A stretch of DNA of 64,000 bases, from the NCBI RefSeq assembly GCF_041224425.1, contig NZ_JBGFGL010000071.1, forward strand, positions 1 to 64,000, in the 5' to 3' direction. Made by a program: the position numbers and the translations under genes. The first letter of the stretch is position 1. The number at the start of each line of letters is the position of its first letter. This stretch comes from Psychroserpens sp041224425 (GTDB lineage: Bacteria; Bacteroidota; Bacteroidia; Flavobacteriales; Flavobacteriaceae). Under the pieces are notes generated by a model. The model worked only from the letters and a program-made list of their open reading frames with translations. It was not told where the DNA came from and made no database searches. Below, in pieces: positions 8,738-18,506 of the stretch.

Positions 8738-11323
8738 TTAAAATTGTTGACCAATTATGAAGTGAGTTTCCCATCCGTTTTTGGTATTTGTACCAGGAAT
8801 AGGATCAAATCCGTGACCAAAATCAATACCAAGTAATCCAAAGGCAGGCATAAAAATTCTAAGTCCGAAACCTGCAGAACGATTAAGACTAAAAGGATTG
8901 TAATCTCTAAAATTATCATACGATGCGCCTCCTTCAGTAAATAGCAATCCGTAGATTTTGGCTTGTGCACCAAGTGTAATAGGATAACGTAATTCCAAAG
9001 AGAATTTATTATATATGGTTCCACCATCAACGGAAGATAAAGACTGATTAGGATATCCTCTAAGCTGAATAACCTCACGACCATCTAGAGAGAAATTACC
9101 CAAACCATCACCTCCTAAGAAGAAACGCTCAAAAGGGATAAGTCCTCGGTCGTTATTATAGGCACCCAAGAAACCAAATTCTAAACCAGACTTGATTACT
9201 AATTTATCTACGATACGCGTATACCAATCTCCCTTAACCTTGATTTTGTAAAATTCCAACCAATTAAAGCGTTCTTGATCAATTTCACCTATACGTTCCA
9301 AATCATCTGCATCGGAAGGGTCTAAGCCATCACGTTCATCAGCAAGTGCTTTGTAATCTACATTGTTAAACAACGAATATGGGAAAGACATTTTAGCACT
9401 AATGGTAAAGCTAGAACCACCTTCAGGATAAATAGGGTCTGTGTAGAGGTTATTTCGACTCAAACCGATAGTATATGATAGGTTATTTGAATAACCATCG
9501 CCAAAAGTGAATAATCCAGTATTGTAATTTTTTAGATTGTAATGTTGAAAACCAATAGCTTGTGATAATGTAAAATAATCATCAGGCACTTTAAGACGTT
9601 TAGCCAATCCAACAGAAAGACCAGTAATGTTAAAGCGTCTATCTCTGTCGGCACCTCTTGTTACAGGGTCAAAAAGAAATTGCTTTGTGTGCGACAATGA
9701 TGTCGATAGCTGTACTGGACGTTTACCTCCAAGCCAAGGTTCTGAAAACGAGAAACTATACGTTTGGAAAAACTGTGACGCTTGTAAGCGTAAAGCTAAA
9801 GTTTGTCCATCTCCCATTGGCACAGGCTTGTAAGCTTCTTTTTTGAAAATATCCTTAATGGCAAAGTTGTTAAATGATAACCCAAGCGTACCAATGAAGC
9901 CACCACCTCCGTAACCACCTTGAAGCTCTATCTGACTTGAACCACGTTCTACAACACTGTATTCTAAGTCTACAGTTCCTTCATTAGGATTCATGTTTTT
10001 GAAATCAGGTGTGAGTAGTTGGGCATCAAAAAATCCAAGCTGACCAAGTTCTCTAATGGTTCTAATAACATTTGCCTTACTGTATAATTGTCCAGGCTTA
10101 GTTCGTAATTCTCTGTAGATTACATGGTCGTTGGTTCTGTCGTTTCCTGTAACGGTAACATTGTTGAAGTATGCAGGTTTTCCTTCAGAAATACGTATTT
10201 CCATATCAATAACGTTACCCTCGGCACTCACTTCTACTGGGTTTATGGTAGAGAACAGATAACCATTATTTTGATATAAATTAGTTAAATCAAGTGCGTC
10301 AGGTTTCGTGTCGTCTGCAATACGTTTTCTAAGTTCAACACCATTATAGGTAGACCCTTCTTTTATACGTAACACCGAATGTAATTGCTCATCGGTGTAG
10401 ACGCTGTTTCCAACAAAAGTTATCTTACCAAACTTATATTGCTCTCCTTCCTCGAGTGTGATATCCAAACGAATGGAATTATCATCAACATAAGTAATGG
10501 AATCAGAAATAATTCTTGCATCCCTATAACCGTTTTCTTTGTATTTGTCAACAATACTAACGAGGTCTTCTTTGTAGTTTTCCTCAATATATTTTGAACG
10601 TTTAAGAATGCGAATAAAATTCTTCTGTTTTGTATTTTTCATAGCCTTGCGAAGCTTTCTGTCTGAAAGCTTGTTATTGCCATGAAAAGTGATTTTGTCA
10701 ATCTTTACCTTCTCACCCTTATCAATGTAAACCAACATGTCTACACGGTTTTTAGGAATGGAATCGTTTGTAGCATCCTTTGTGGTTACTGTAACCTTTG
10801 TGTTAAGGAATCCATCCTCTTTGTATTTGTTGGTAAGGTAGTTTCTTGTAGTAGTGATTAAGTTTTCGGTAACTTTTACACCTTTATTGAGATTATTATC
10901 CTTTATAAGATCTTCTTTTTTACCTTTTCTGACACCTTGTATTTCAACATTGTTCAATTCTGGTAAGTCAGAAAGATTGATTTCTAGATAAGCTTTGTTG
11001 CCATCTGTTTTAACCAAGTAAACATTAATACTGCTGAATAATTTACTATTCCATAGTTTTTTAATGGCATTACTGATTTTTTCACCTGGAATTACAATTT
11101 GTTCGCCTTCCCTTAGTCCAGAAAAGGAAACAATAGTGGCTTCACTAAAGTTGGTATCACCTGATACAGTAACCTCTTCTAAAATATATGTTTGACCATT
11201 ATTGAATGCAATGTCTTGAGCATTAAGAGAACTCATAACGACAATAAATGCGAAAGTAAATAGGTGCTTAAAAAAAGTTTTCAAAAGTAATTTGTTAGCT
11301 AAGTTGTTCACTGGTTTTTCCAA
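8738..11323 (-). CDS. bamA: Outer-membrane protein assembly factor BamA
   Basis: 861 aa. After a signal sequence (ending SSLNAQD) come POTRA domains (about 40-450; e.g. KVKIDKITFHGNNKLSDRKLRKAMK and KFGKITFVGNSVYTDEQLHSVL) and a 16-strand barrel with the family elements GGYGGGGFIGTLGLSF, FFLGGDGLGNF and a C-terminal strand ending in WETHFIIGQQF with terminal Phe. It inserts outer-membrane barrels. Its start overlaps the end of uppS by 29 bp, and the two ompH chaperone genes follow, so the whole assembly route is one operon. Confidence 0.96.
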   Translation of the reverse strand: MEKPVNNLANKLLLKTFFKHLFTFAFIVVMSSLNAQDIAFNNGQTYILEEVTVSGDTNFSEATIVSFSGLREGEQIVIPGEKISNAIKKLWNSKLFSSINVYLVKTDGNKAYLEINLSDLPELNNVEIQGVRKGKKEDLIKDNNLNKGVKVTENLITTTRNYLTNKYKEDGFLNTKVTVTTKDATNDSIPKNRVDMLVYIDKGEKVKIDKITFHGNNKLSDRKLRKAMKNTKQKNFIRILKRSKYIEENYKEDLVSIVDKYKENGYRDARIISDSITYVDDNSIRLDITLEEGEQYKFGKITFVGNSVYTDEQLHSVLRIKEGSTYNGVELRKRIADDTKPDALDLTNLYQNNGYLFSTINPVEVSAEGNVIDMEIRISEGKPAYFNNVTVTGNDRTNDHVIYRELRTKPGQLYSKANVIRTIRELGQLGFFDAQLLTPDFKNMNPNEGTVDLEYSVVERGSSQIELQGGYGGGGFIGTLGLSFNNFAIKDIFKKEAYKPVPMGDGQTLALRLQASQFFQTYSFSFSEPWLGGKRPVQLSTSLSHTKQFLFDPVTRGADRDRRFNITGLSVGLAKRLKVPDDYFTLSQAIGFQHYNLKNYNTGLFTFGDGYSNNLSYTIGLSRNNLYTDPIYPEGGSSFTISAKMSFPYSLFNNVDYKALADERDGLDPSDADDLERIGEIDQERFNWLEFYKIKVKGDWYTRIVDKLVIKSGLEFGFLGAYNNDRGLIPFERFFLGGDGLGNFSLDGREVIQLRGYPNQSLSSVDGGTIYNKFSLELRYPITLGAQAKIYGLLFTEGGASYDNFRDYNPFSLNRSAGFGLRIFMPAFGLLGIDFGHGFDPIPGTNTKNGWETHFIIGQQF

Positions 11324-12035
11324 ATCGTCGTTCTCTGTTTTGATAATTGATCAAAGCCTCATAAAGGTCCTCTTTGGTGAAATCAGGCCACAAGATATCA
11401 GTAAAATACAATTCGGCATAAGCAATTTGCCATAAAAGGAAATTGCTAATACGTTGTTCACCACTCGTTCTAATTAGCAAATCTACGTCTGGTAAATTTT
11501 GCGTGTAAAGATGCTTATTTATAATTGATTCGTCAATACTTTCAACAGAAATTATATTATTTTTAACGTTCGTTGCAATATTCTTGATTGTGTTTATAAG
11601 CTCTTCTCTTGAACCATAGCTTAAAGCCAGAGTTAGAGTCATATGCGAATTGTCTTTTGTTTTTTCAATGACTTCGGAAAGCTCTTCACGAGCTTTTTTT
11701 GGCAAGTCGTTAAGACATCCTATTGCAGAGAGCTTTATATTGTTGTCTTGTAAAGTCTTGATTTCCTTTTTTAAAGATTTCACTAATAACTTCATCAAAG
11801 TCTGCACTTCAATTTTAGGTCGTTTCCAATTTTCCGTAGAAAAGGCATATAAGGTTAAATGTTTGATACCTAACTCTGCACTCGCTTCAACAACTTGCCT
11901 TACAGACTTGGTGCCACTTTCGTGCCCCATAACCCTGACAAGTCCTTTTTGCTTGGCCCAACGTCCATTTCCATCCATGATGATTGCAACATGGTTTGGT
12001 AACCTTTTTAATATGATTTGTTCTTTTAAATCCAT
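11295..12035 (-). CDS. uppS: Isoprenyl (undecaprenyl) diphosphate synthase
   Basis: 246 aa. It condenses IPP onto FPP to make the C55 carrier lipid. Signature elements are HVAIIMDGNGRWAKQKGL (catalytic Asp), GHESGTKSVR, LTLYAFSTENWKRP and the C-terminal DLLIRTSGEQRISNFLLWQIAYAELYF. It overlaps bamA and directly follows the DUF6089 gene with no gap. Confidence 0.96.
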   Translation of the reverse strand: MDLKEQIILKRLPNHVAIIMDGNGRWAKQKGLVRVMGHESGTKSVRQVVEASAELGIKHLTLYAFSTENWKRPKIEVQTLMKLLVKSLKKEIKTLQDNNIKLSAIGCLNDLPKKAREELSEVIEKTKDNSHMTLTLALSYGSREELINTIKNIATNVKNNIISVESIDESIINKHLYTQNLPDVDLLIRTSGEQRISNFLLWQIAYAELYFTDILWPDFTKEDLYEALINYQNRERRFGKTSEQLS

Positions 12036-12725
12036 TTAAAAATTACAATAACACGGCCTTTGTCCGAAAGTATAGGTTAGTGTCAACCCAGTAAACACAT
12101 ACCAATCATTACTATTGGTGTTTCCTATACTGAATTGACCGTTAAAGTCACCATCTGGAACACTACCATCAATTTCATCTGAAAAAGTATATCTGGCACC
12201 AATTTCAGCACCTAAAATGATATGATTGGTTATATTGGTTTTAATCCCCAAAGTTATAGGAATACCGTAGGCCCAACTACTTGTGTTTTCATCTACGATG
12301 TCTCCATTCAGGTCATAGTAAAAATTATCATGTTTAGCCACAGATATACCAGAATAGAGATAAGGCGTGACTTTCATTTCTGAAGTATGAAGGTCGAAAT
12401 CAAAAAAAGTAAACTCCATACCTGCAGAGAACTCAAGCAAATTGGAGTCAAATTCATAATTTCTTTGGATTCGTCTCGGGTCGTCAGAATCTTTGTCATA
12501 GCCTTTAAGATCAGCATAGATTACCGAAACTCTCCATGAATGTCTCGGACTCCGATTCCACTTCAACATCAATCCAAGAGCAGCTGTATTTGGGGATATA
12601 TAATTAGTAGCTCCAACATCACCAATAAAATTACTTCCACCAACAAAACCACCAACTTCATATATTTGGGAATGACTGGAATTCAAACAAATTAAACTTA
12701 ATAATAACAAGATTAAGTATCTCAT
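12036..12725 (-). CDS. DUF6089 outer-membrane beta-barrel protein
   Basis: 229 aa. Signal peptide MRYLILLLLSLICLNSSHSQ, then IYEVGGFVGGSNFIGDVG and alternating strands typical of a small barrel; terminal aromatic Phe. DUF6089 proteins sit in this place between nadK and uppS in many Flavobacteriia and are thought to belong to envelope assembly, without known activity. Confidence 0.82.
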   Translation of the reverse strand: MRYLILLLLSLICLNSSHSQIYEVGGFVGGSNFIGDVGATNYISPNTAALGLMLKWNRSPRHSWRVSVIYADLKGYDKDSDDPRRIQRNYEFDSNLLEFSAGMEFTFFDFDLHTSEMKVTPYLYSGISVAKHDNFYYDLNGDIVDENTSSWAYGIPITLGIKTNITNHIILGAEIGARYTFSDEIDGSVPDGDFNGQFSIGNTNSNDWYVFTGLTLTYTFGQRPCYCNF

Positions 12726-12824
12726 AGATTTTTAAAAGTTTGCAAATATAATAATTATGTTTTGCCTATAACAATTTGAGGCAAATAGTCTTACAGATAA
12801 ACAGTTTTTGCAAGATTTTATTGT

Positions 12825-13709
12825 TTAATTACGCTTGTCTTCGCCCCAAAGCATTTTTTTTCTTAGTGTATCAATAAAGCTTTCATGGAACAGCTCTACC
12901 ATCTTGATTTTAAAATCCGCTTTTTTAATGCTCACAATGGTCGAATTGTGTAAGGAGGCTATTCGGGAATCTAACGATATAAGGTAAAACTCTTCCCTGC
13001 CATCTACTTTAAGTCTAATTTCTGTAGTGTCAGGAATTACCAATGGTCTTGCATTAAGGTTATGAGGTGCTATAGGTGTTAGAACAAAACTATTGGTTTC
13101 AGGGGTAATTACAGGACCGCCACAACTTAAGGAGTAACCTGTAGATCCTGTTGGTGTTGAAATTATCAAGCCATCGGCCCAATAGGAAGTTAAGTATTCT
13201 TCATTTAAATGGGTTTCAACAGTAATCATGGAAGTTGTGTTCTTTCTGCTCACTGCTATTTCATTTAAAGCGAAATTTGTTTCCACAATGTCCTTATTCT
13301 CAGGAATGGTTTTGACACATAAAAGCGTCCGTTCTGAGGTTTTGTAATCACCTTTCAAAATACTTTCAACCGCAGATTCAATTTGTTCTGTTTGAATCGT
13401 CGCTAAAAAACCTAATCGCCCTGTGTTTATACCTACTATTGGAATTGAAAGATCTCTAACGTAGGTGATGGCTCTTAAAATAGTACCATCACCTCCTATA
13501 CTTATAAGTAAGGAGTAACTGTTGTCTAATACTTGAAATGTTTTGAAATCTTCAAGTTTTGAAGGTGATTCACTTTCATGTTTAATGATATTGAAGAAAT
13601 CATTTTCAATAAATACATCTTCATTTTTATGGGCAAGCACAGTTAAAAGACGTTCTATGCTCTCCTGTGTGTTGTTGTGGTAATATTGACCGAATATGGC
13701 AATTTTCAT
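12825..13709 (-). CDS. nadK: NAD kinase
   Basis: 294 aa. It phosphorylates NAD to NADP. The ATP/NAD motifs are complete: ISIGGDGTILRA, GINTGRLGFLA, FALNEIAVSRKNTTSM and STPTGSTGYSLSCGGPV. The start codon shares one base with the stop of the upstream CBS gene (TAATG), so translation is coupled. Confidence 0.96.
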   Translation of the reverse strand: MKIAIFGQYYHNNTQESIERLLTVLAHKNEDVFIENDFFNIIKHESESPSKLEDFKTFQVLDNSYSLLISIGGDGTILRAITYVRDLSIPIVGINTGRLGFLATIQTEQIESAVESILKGDYKTSERTLLCVKTIPENKDIVETNFALNEIAVSRKNTTSMITVETHLNEEYLTSYWADGLIISTPTGSTGYSLSCGGPVITPETNSFVLTPIAPHNLNARPLVIPDTTEIRLKVDGREEFYLISLDSRIASLHNSTIVSIKKADFKIKMVELFHESFIDTLRKKMLWGEDKRN

Positions 13710-14365
13710 TAGATGTCAAGATATTTTCGAAGGTACTCAGATCGCTCTTTTAAATTCTCGATATAAGTATCTTCCTCGTGCCCAGAAATGATATTGTAAC
13801 TGTACCTTCTAAATGTTTGGATGACATCATTGAGACCAGCGTTCCCTATTTTTAAAGTGATTTGAACAACTCCATTTTCCATTTTGGATACAAAGGCACC
13901 CAATATTTTAGCATCATTAGATTCTACAATCTGACTGATCTCACTGAAGGAATAATCTACAATACCCTTTTCAATAATCAAAACACCTCCAGGTTCTGAA
14001 AAGAAAGGCGTTTCATTAAACAAACCAATAATATCATTAAGCTCATAATAACCTAAATAGGTGTTTTTGTCACTTAAAACTGGCATGATATTGCAGGAGT
14101 TAATCGCAAACATTTCTAGAACGTCTAACCAATTCGTATGGGTTCTTACAAAAAAACCCTCAATGGCATAATTGCATTCTGAAATAGAGCGATCGCCATC
14201 AAAACAATGCGCATCAGTTTCAGAAATACAGCCCAAGTAGGAGCCGTTATTTTGAATAGGAATATGGGAATATGTCAGCTCATTAAACATCATTTGCAAG
14301 TCACTAACCTTGTCTGTAATGTTTAAAGGTTTAATGTCGTTTAGTATGAATTCTCGTAATGGCAT
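13709..14365 (-). CDS. CBS-domain protein with C-terminal ACT-like region
   Basis: 218 aa, cytoplasmic. Two CBS-like repeats are visible (about 5-60, KVSDLQMMFNELTYSHIPIQNN; about 75-130, NWLDVLEMFAINSCNIMPVL), followed by an ACT-like alpha/beta region (about 145-205). Such proteins sense adenine nucleotides. The direct coupling to nadK suggests, but does not prove, a role in tuning nucleotide or NADP supply. It is the first gene of the envelope operon and is divergent from pdxJ. Confidence 0.8.
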   Translation of the reverse strand: MPLREFILNDIKPLNITDKVSDLQMMFNELTYSHIPIQNNGSYLGCISETDAHCFDGDRSISECNYAIEGFFVRTHTNWLDVLEMFAINSCNIMPVLSDKNTYLGYYELNDIIGLFNETPFFSEPGGVLIIEKGIVDYSFSEISQIVESNDAKILGAFVSKMENGVVQITLKIGNAGLNDVIQTFRRYSYNIISGHEEDTYIENLKERSEYLRKYLDI

Positions 14366-14427
14366 TTAAATCAAATTTCTCATGCAAATTAATTAAAAAT
14401 AAGCACAAAAAAGCACGAATGACTTTG

Positions 14428-14435
14428 TATTTTTG
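14428..14435 (+). promoter_or_regulatory. Bacteroidota -7 box (TATTTTTG) for pdxJ
   Basis: The octamer matches TAnnTTTG and lies 18 bp before the pdxJ ATG. No good -33 TTTG is visible at the expected distance, so this is a moderate call. Confidence 0.45.
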
Positions 14436-14453
14436 TGACATAAACTCAATTTA

Positions 14454-15167
14454 ATGACGAAGCTAAGTGTAAATATCAACAAGATTGCCACCTTGCGCAA
14501 TTCAAGAGGTGGAGATGTGCCAAATGTTGTTCAATTTGCTAAAGATGTACAACGATTTGGTGCCGAAGGAGTCACGGTTCATCCTAGACCAGATGAGCGC
14601 CATATCAAGTATCAGGATACTAGAGATTTAAAACCGGAAGTATATACGGAATTCAATGTTGAAGGTAATCCTATCAAATCTTTTATGGATTTGGTGCTTG
14701 AAGTGAAACCAACTCAAGTTACCTTGGTTCCAGATGCTGTTGATGCCTTGACTTCTGATGCTGGTTGGGATACTGTTAAAAATAAAGAGTTTTTAACAGG
14801 TGTGATTTCAGAGTTTAAATCCAACGGTATTCGCACCTCTATTTTTGTCGATCCTGTTTTGAAAATGATTGAAGGTGCTAAGGCTACTGGAACTGATCGA
14901 ATTGAACTCTACACCGAAAGCTATGCTCATCAATATGGTTTAGGAAATCAATCCGCTATTGAACCATTCACAAAAGCAGCTGAACTGGCCAATGAAATTG
15001 GTTTAGGTGTTAATGCTGGACATGATTTGTCACTCAAAAACATCAAGTTCTTTAAAGATAATATTCCTGGGCTTTTAGAGGTTTCCATTGGTCATGCCTT
15101 AGTAGCCGAAAGTCTATATTTGGGTATTGAAAATGTTGTTCAGATGTATCTCCATAAACTTAAGTAA
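14454..15167 (+). CDS. pdxJ: Pyridoxine 5'-phosphate synthase
   Basis: 237 aa. It condenses 3-amino-2-oxopropyl phosphate with deoxyxylulose phosphate to form pyridoxine phosphate. Typical motifs: LSVNINKIATLRNSRGG at the N-terminus, GVTVHPRPDERHI, and GLGVNAGHDLSLKN near the end. The stop overlaps the next ATG by one base (TAATG), linking it to the hydrolase gene. Confidence 0.96.
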   Translation: MTKLSVNINKIATLRNSRGGDVPNVVQFAKDVQRFGAEGVTVHPRPDERHIKYQDTRDLKPEVYTEFNVEGNPIKSFMDLVLEVKPTQVTLVPDAVDALTSDAGWDTVKNKEFLTGVISEFKSNGIRTSIFVDPVLKMIEGAKATGTDRIELYTESYAHQYGLGNQSAIEPFTKAAELANEIGLGVNAGHDLSLKNIKFFKDNIPGLLEVSIGHALVAESLYLGIENVVQMYLHKLK

Positions 15168-15940
15168 TGATATTACAATCTAATATACTTGGCGAAGGAA
15201 AACCGTTTATTATCCTTCATGGATTCCTAGGAATGAGTGATAATTGGAAAACACTAGGGACAAGATTTAGTGAAGTCGGATTTCAAGTGCATTTGTTAGA
15301 TCAAAGAAATCACGGAAGAAGTTTTCATGATGACGAATTTAATTATGAAGTTCTAGCTGAAGATCTAAAAAAATATTGCGATGAATATGAACTGAAAGAT
15401 TGTGTGCTTTTAGGGCATTCTATGGGTGGAAAAGCAGCGATGTTGTTTGCGACTCTTTACCCAGAATACGTCTCAAAATTGATTGTTGCTGATATTAGTC
15501 CGCGTTTTTATCCTGTCCACCACGACACCATTCTAAATGGTTTGAGCGCCTTAGATTTTTCTAAGATTGAAAGTAGAGGTGAAGCAGATGACGTGCTTTC
15601 TCAATATGTTCCTCAAACAGGTGTGCGACTATTTTTATTGAAAAACCTGTATTGGGTTGAAAAAGGACAGTTGGGACTACGTATTAATTTAGAAGTGTTA
15701 AAAGATAATGTTACCGAAGTAGGTGAAGCCTTACCAATGCACGCAAGGTTTGAAAAACCAGTGTTGTTTCTTCGAGGCGATAAAAGTGAGTACGTTATGC
15801 CTAATGATGAGCCTTTAATCAAGCAACATTTTCCACTAGCTGAAATCATTACTATTGCTAATGCTGGTCATTGGTTACATGCTGAAAACCCAACTGATTT
15901 TTATGATGCTGTGACAAAATTTGTTACATTTAATACATAA
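15167..15940 (+). CDS. Alpha/beta hydrolase (YbfF-like esterase)
   Basis: 257 aa. Oxyanion region FIILHGFLGMSDNWKTLG, nucleophile Ser in LLGHSMGGKAAM, Asp in the region LRGDKSEYV, and His in NAGHWLHAENP. Closest in style to YbfF acyl-CoA/ester hydrolases. The substrate is not evident. It is translationally coupled to pdxJ. Confidence 0.85.
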   Translation: MILQSNILGEGKPFIILHGFLGMSDNWKTLGTRFSEVGFQVHLLDQRNHGRSFHDDEFNYEVLAEDLKKYCDEYELKDCVLLGHSMGGKAAMLFATLYPEYVSKLIVADISPRFYPVHHDTILNGLSALDFSKIESRGEADDVLSQYVPQTGVRLFLLKNLYWVEKGQLGLRINLEVLKDNVTEVGEALPMHARFEKPVLFLRGDKSEYVMPNDEPLIKQHFPLAEIITIANAGHWLHAENPTDFYDAVTKFVTFNT

Positions 15941-15951
15941 ATCGTAAACTT

Positions 15952-16305
15952 ATGAACCTTATCATCCGACTTTTAATTACAGCAGGCATTGTTTTGCTAT
16001 TGGCGCATTTTCTACCTGGAGTAGCTGTAAGTGGCTTTGCTGCAGCAATTATTGTTGCAATTGTTTTGGCATTGTTGAATGCTATCTTAAAACCAATACT
16101 CGTGATTCTTACCATACCAATTACTATAGTAACCTTAGGGTTGTTTTTGTTGGTTATTAATGCTTGTATCGTCTTATTGGCAGATAAATTTATCGACGGA
16201 TTTGGAGTGAGTGGTTTCTGGACTGCATTGCTATTTAGCATCTTACTTTCATTTACTCAGTCTATAGCCTATTCGTTGCTAAAAGAAGAGAAAAAAAAGA
16301 GCTAA
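15952..16305 (+). CDS. Phage-holin-family (PF04020) four-helix membrane protein
   Basis: 117 aa with four hydrophobic segments (about 4-20, 24-45, 50-78, 88-110) and the family pattern ALLNAILKPILVILTIPITIVTLGLFLLVINA. Despite the family name these small proteins are chromosomal in most bacteria and no phage genes surround it. Function unknown. It is 11 bp after the hydrolase gene. Confidence 0.82.
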   Translation: MNLIIRLLITAGIVLLLAHFLPGVAVSGFAAAIIVAIVLALLNAILKPILVILTIPITIVTLGLFLLVINACIVLLADKFIDGFGVSGFWTALLFSILLSFTQSIAYSLLKEEKKKS

Positions 16306-16323
16306 CAATCAGTAGGTTAAAAT

Positions 16324-16355
16324 ATTGTTGGGTTGTAAAAATTGTCGTATTTTTG
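16324..16355 (+). promoter_or_regulatory. Bacteroidota promoter for tig
   Basis: A -33 ATTG at 16324-16327 and a -7 TATTTTTG at 16348-16355 are separated by 20 bp, matching the flavobacterial TTTG-N19-TAnnTTTG pattern. The -7 box is 26 bp before the trigger factor ATG. Confidence 0.65.
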
Positions 16356-16381
16356 CAGCCCAATTTTGATATGATTAAATA

Positions 16382-17704
16382 ATGAACATCACAAGAGAAA
16401 ACATTGATGCATTAAATGCAGTGGTAAAGGTTGATATCGCTAAAGAAGATTACAGCGATAAAGTTGAGAAAATACTAAGCGATTACCGCAAGTCGGCAAA
16501 CATTCCTGGTTTTAGAAAAGGACATGTGCCAATGGGTATGGTTAAGAAGCAATACGGTAAAGCAGTTTTGGTTGATGAGGTTAACAAGCTTTTACAAGAA
16601 GCTTTAGGAAAATACCTAACGGAAGAAAAATTAGACGTACTTGGAAATCCATTGCCAAAACCTCAAGAGGATTTAGATTGGGATGCAGATTCTTTTTCTT
16701 TTGAGTTTGAATTGGGATTGGCTCCTGATTTTGAGGTTGACTTAAAAAGTAAAAAGCCAATTACGCACTACAATATTGTTGCCGATGATAAAATGATCGA
16801 CAATCAAGTTGAGCACATTAGAAAGCAATATGGTAAAATCATTTCCCAAGATACTGTTGCTAAAGACTCTGAAATCACAGGTGTTTTTGAAAACGAAGAA
16901 AAAGGAATCAATAACACAACGACCATAACTTTAGATAAGTTTAAAGGAAAATCTACTGAAAAACAGTTTGTAGGTGCTAAAGTTGGTGATGTAATTACTT
17001 TAAAAACAAAAGGCTTATTTAATGACGATCACGATTTGATGACCTATTTAAAAGTGTCTCATGATAATGCTCATGGATTGGACATTGAAGTTAATTTTAC
17101 CATTAACGAAATCAACACAAGAGAGCTTGCTGACTTAGATCAGGAATTGTTTGATAAATTATTTGGAAAAGGAAACGTTACTTCTGTAACCGAATTAAAA
17201 GAAAAGATTAAGGTTGATTCTGAAAAACAATTTGCGCAACAAGGTGATCAAAAGTTGCTCAACGATGTTACCGAATATTTAGTTGATAACACCAAATTTG
17301 AGTTGCCTGCTGAATTTCTTCAAAAGTGGATGCAAACAGCTGGTGAGGAAACCATGGATGCTGAACAGGCTAAAGAAGAATACGAAAAGTCTGAAAAAAG
17401 TATGCGCTACCAATTAATTGAAGGTAAACTGATTGAAAAATATGACCTTCAGGTTAATTTTGAAGATCTTAAAGCACATGCCAAAGACATGATCAAAGCA
17501 CAAATGGCACAATTCGGACAAATGAATCCATCAGATGAAGAACTTGAAGGGATTGCTTCGCGTGTCCTGTCAAATAAAGATGAGGTAAAACGTATGTCTG
17601 AGCAATTAATGAGTCAGAAACTGTTAAACCTTTACAAATCCGAAGCGAACTTAAAGACAAAAAAGATAACTTACGACGACTTTGTAAAAGAGTTTTACGG
17701 TTAG
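16382..17704 (+). CDS. tig: Trigger factor
   Basis: 440 aa. The ribosome-binding N-domain (about 1-115) holds the signature region NIPGFRKGHVPMGMVKKQYG. The middle (about 150-245) corresponds to the PPIase position but is weakly conserved, as usual in Bacteroidota. The C-terminal helical chaperone domain (about 250-440) follows. It binds nascent chains at the exit tunnel. It sits directly ahead of clpP-clpX, a widely kept order. Confidence 0.94.
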   Translation: MNITRENIDALNAVVKVDIAKEDYSDKVEKILSDYRKSANIPGFRKGHVPMGMVKKQYGKAVLVDEVNKLLQEALGKYLTEEKLDVLGNPLPKPQEDLDWDADSFSFEFELGLAPDFEVDLKSKKPITHYNIVADDKMIDNQVEHIRKQYGKIISQDTVAKDSEITGVFENEEKGINNTTTITLDKFKGKSTEKQFVGAKVGDVITLKTKGLFNDDHDLMTYLKVSHDNAHGLDIEVNFTINEINTRELADLDQELFDKLFGKGNVTSVTELKEKIKVDSEKQFAQQGDQKLLNDVTEYLVDNTKFELPAEFLQKWMQTAGEETMDAEQAKEEYEKSEKSMRYQLIEGKLIEKYDLQVNFEDLKAHAKDMIKAQMAQFGQMNPSDEELEGIASRVLSNKDEVKRMSEQLMSQKLLNLYKSEANLKTKKITYDDFVKEFYG

Positions 17705-17722
17705 AAAATAGATATTAATTAG

Positions 17723-17730
17723 TATATTTG
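17723..17730 (+). promoter_or_regulatory. -7 box (TATATTTG) upstream of clpP, abutting a hairpin
   Basis: The octamer matches TAnnTTTG and ends one base before the inverted repeat at 17731. Initiation here would put the hairpin at the 5' end of the clpP message. Confidence 0.5.
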
Positions 17731-17761
17731 AGCGTAAAACTTAACGGTTTTACGCTTTTTT
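17731..17761 (+). terminator. Terminator-like hairpin between tig and clpP
   Basis: A perfect 10-bp stem (17731-17740 with 17747-17756) and a T5 run follow the tig stop by 27 bp. It may end tig transcription, or attenuate clpP if the adjacent promoter is used. Confidence 0.75.
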
Positions 17762-17792
17762 GTTTCACATCAACTTAATTGAAAAACATTAC

Positions 17793-18467
17793 ATGAATTA
17801 CGCAAAAGAATTTGAAAAATTTGCTATAAAAGATCAAGGCATCAGTAGCACATACTACGATAAAATCGTTAGTAGTATGTATCCAACTTCATTAACACCT
17901 AACATTATTGAAGAGCGCCAAATGAACATCGCTATATTTGATGTGTTCTCACGTTTAATGATGGATCGAATCATTTTTATGGGAACCGCAATTAACGATC
18001 AGGTGGCTAATATCATTCAAGCACAATTGTTGTTTTTGGAAAGTACAGATGCTTCAAAAGATATTCAAATTTATATCAATTCGCCAGGAGGAAGCGTGTA
18101 TGCAGGCTTAGGAATTTACGATACCATGCAATTGATCAAGCCTGACGTAGCAACTATTTGTACAGGGATGGCAGCATCTATGGGAGCTGTTTTGTTGTGT
18201 GCTGGAGAAAAAGGAAAACGCAGTGGTTTAACACATTCTCGTGTTATGATTCACCAACCTTTAGGAGGTGCTCAAGGTCAAGCTAGTGATATTGAAATTA
18301 CAGCTCGTGAAATATTGACCCTTAAAGAGGAGTTATATAAAATCATAAGTAAACACTCTGGTCAGGATTACGATAAAATTTACGAGGATAGTGATCGTGA
18401 TTATTGGATGAAAGCCGACAAGGCAAAAGAATATGGAATGATAGACGAAGTGCTGTCAAAAGGATAA
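17793..18467 (+). CDS. clpP: ATP-dependent Clp protease proteolytic subunit
   Basis: 224 aa from ATG 17793; a TTG at 17760 would lie in the hairpin T tract and was rejected. The serine protease triad is Ser129 (TGMAASMGAVLL), His154 (VMIHQPLGGAQGQ) and Asp203 (DRDYWM). It forms the tetradecameric chamber used by ClpX, encoded next. Confidence 0.96.
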   Translation: MNYAKEFEKFAIKDQGISSTYYDKIVSSMYPTSLTPNIIEERQMNIAIFDVFSRLMMDRIIFMGTAINDQVANIIQAQLLFLESTDASKDIQIYINSPGGSVYAGLGIYDTMQLIKPDVATICTGMAASMGAVLLCAGEKGKRSGLTHSRVMIHQPLGGAQGQASDIEITAREILTLKEELYKIISKHSGQDYDKIYEDSDRDYWMKADKAKEYGMIDEVLSKG

Positions 18468-18506
18468 ATACTGTAAGACTTTAGGTTTTACGTTTGAAAC
18501 AAACAC

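Noticed and set aside
9627..9846. Small Cys-containing plus-strand frames inside bamA
   Set aside because: Lie fully within the conserved BamA barrel coding sequence on the other strand.
15952..16305. Phage remnant because of the holin-family protein
   Set aside because: The family is common in bacterial chromosomes and the neighbours are housekeeping genes.
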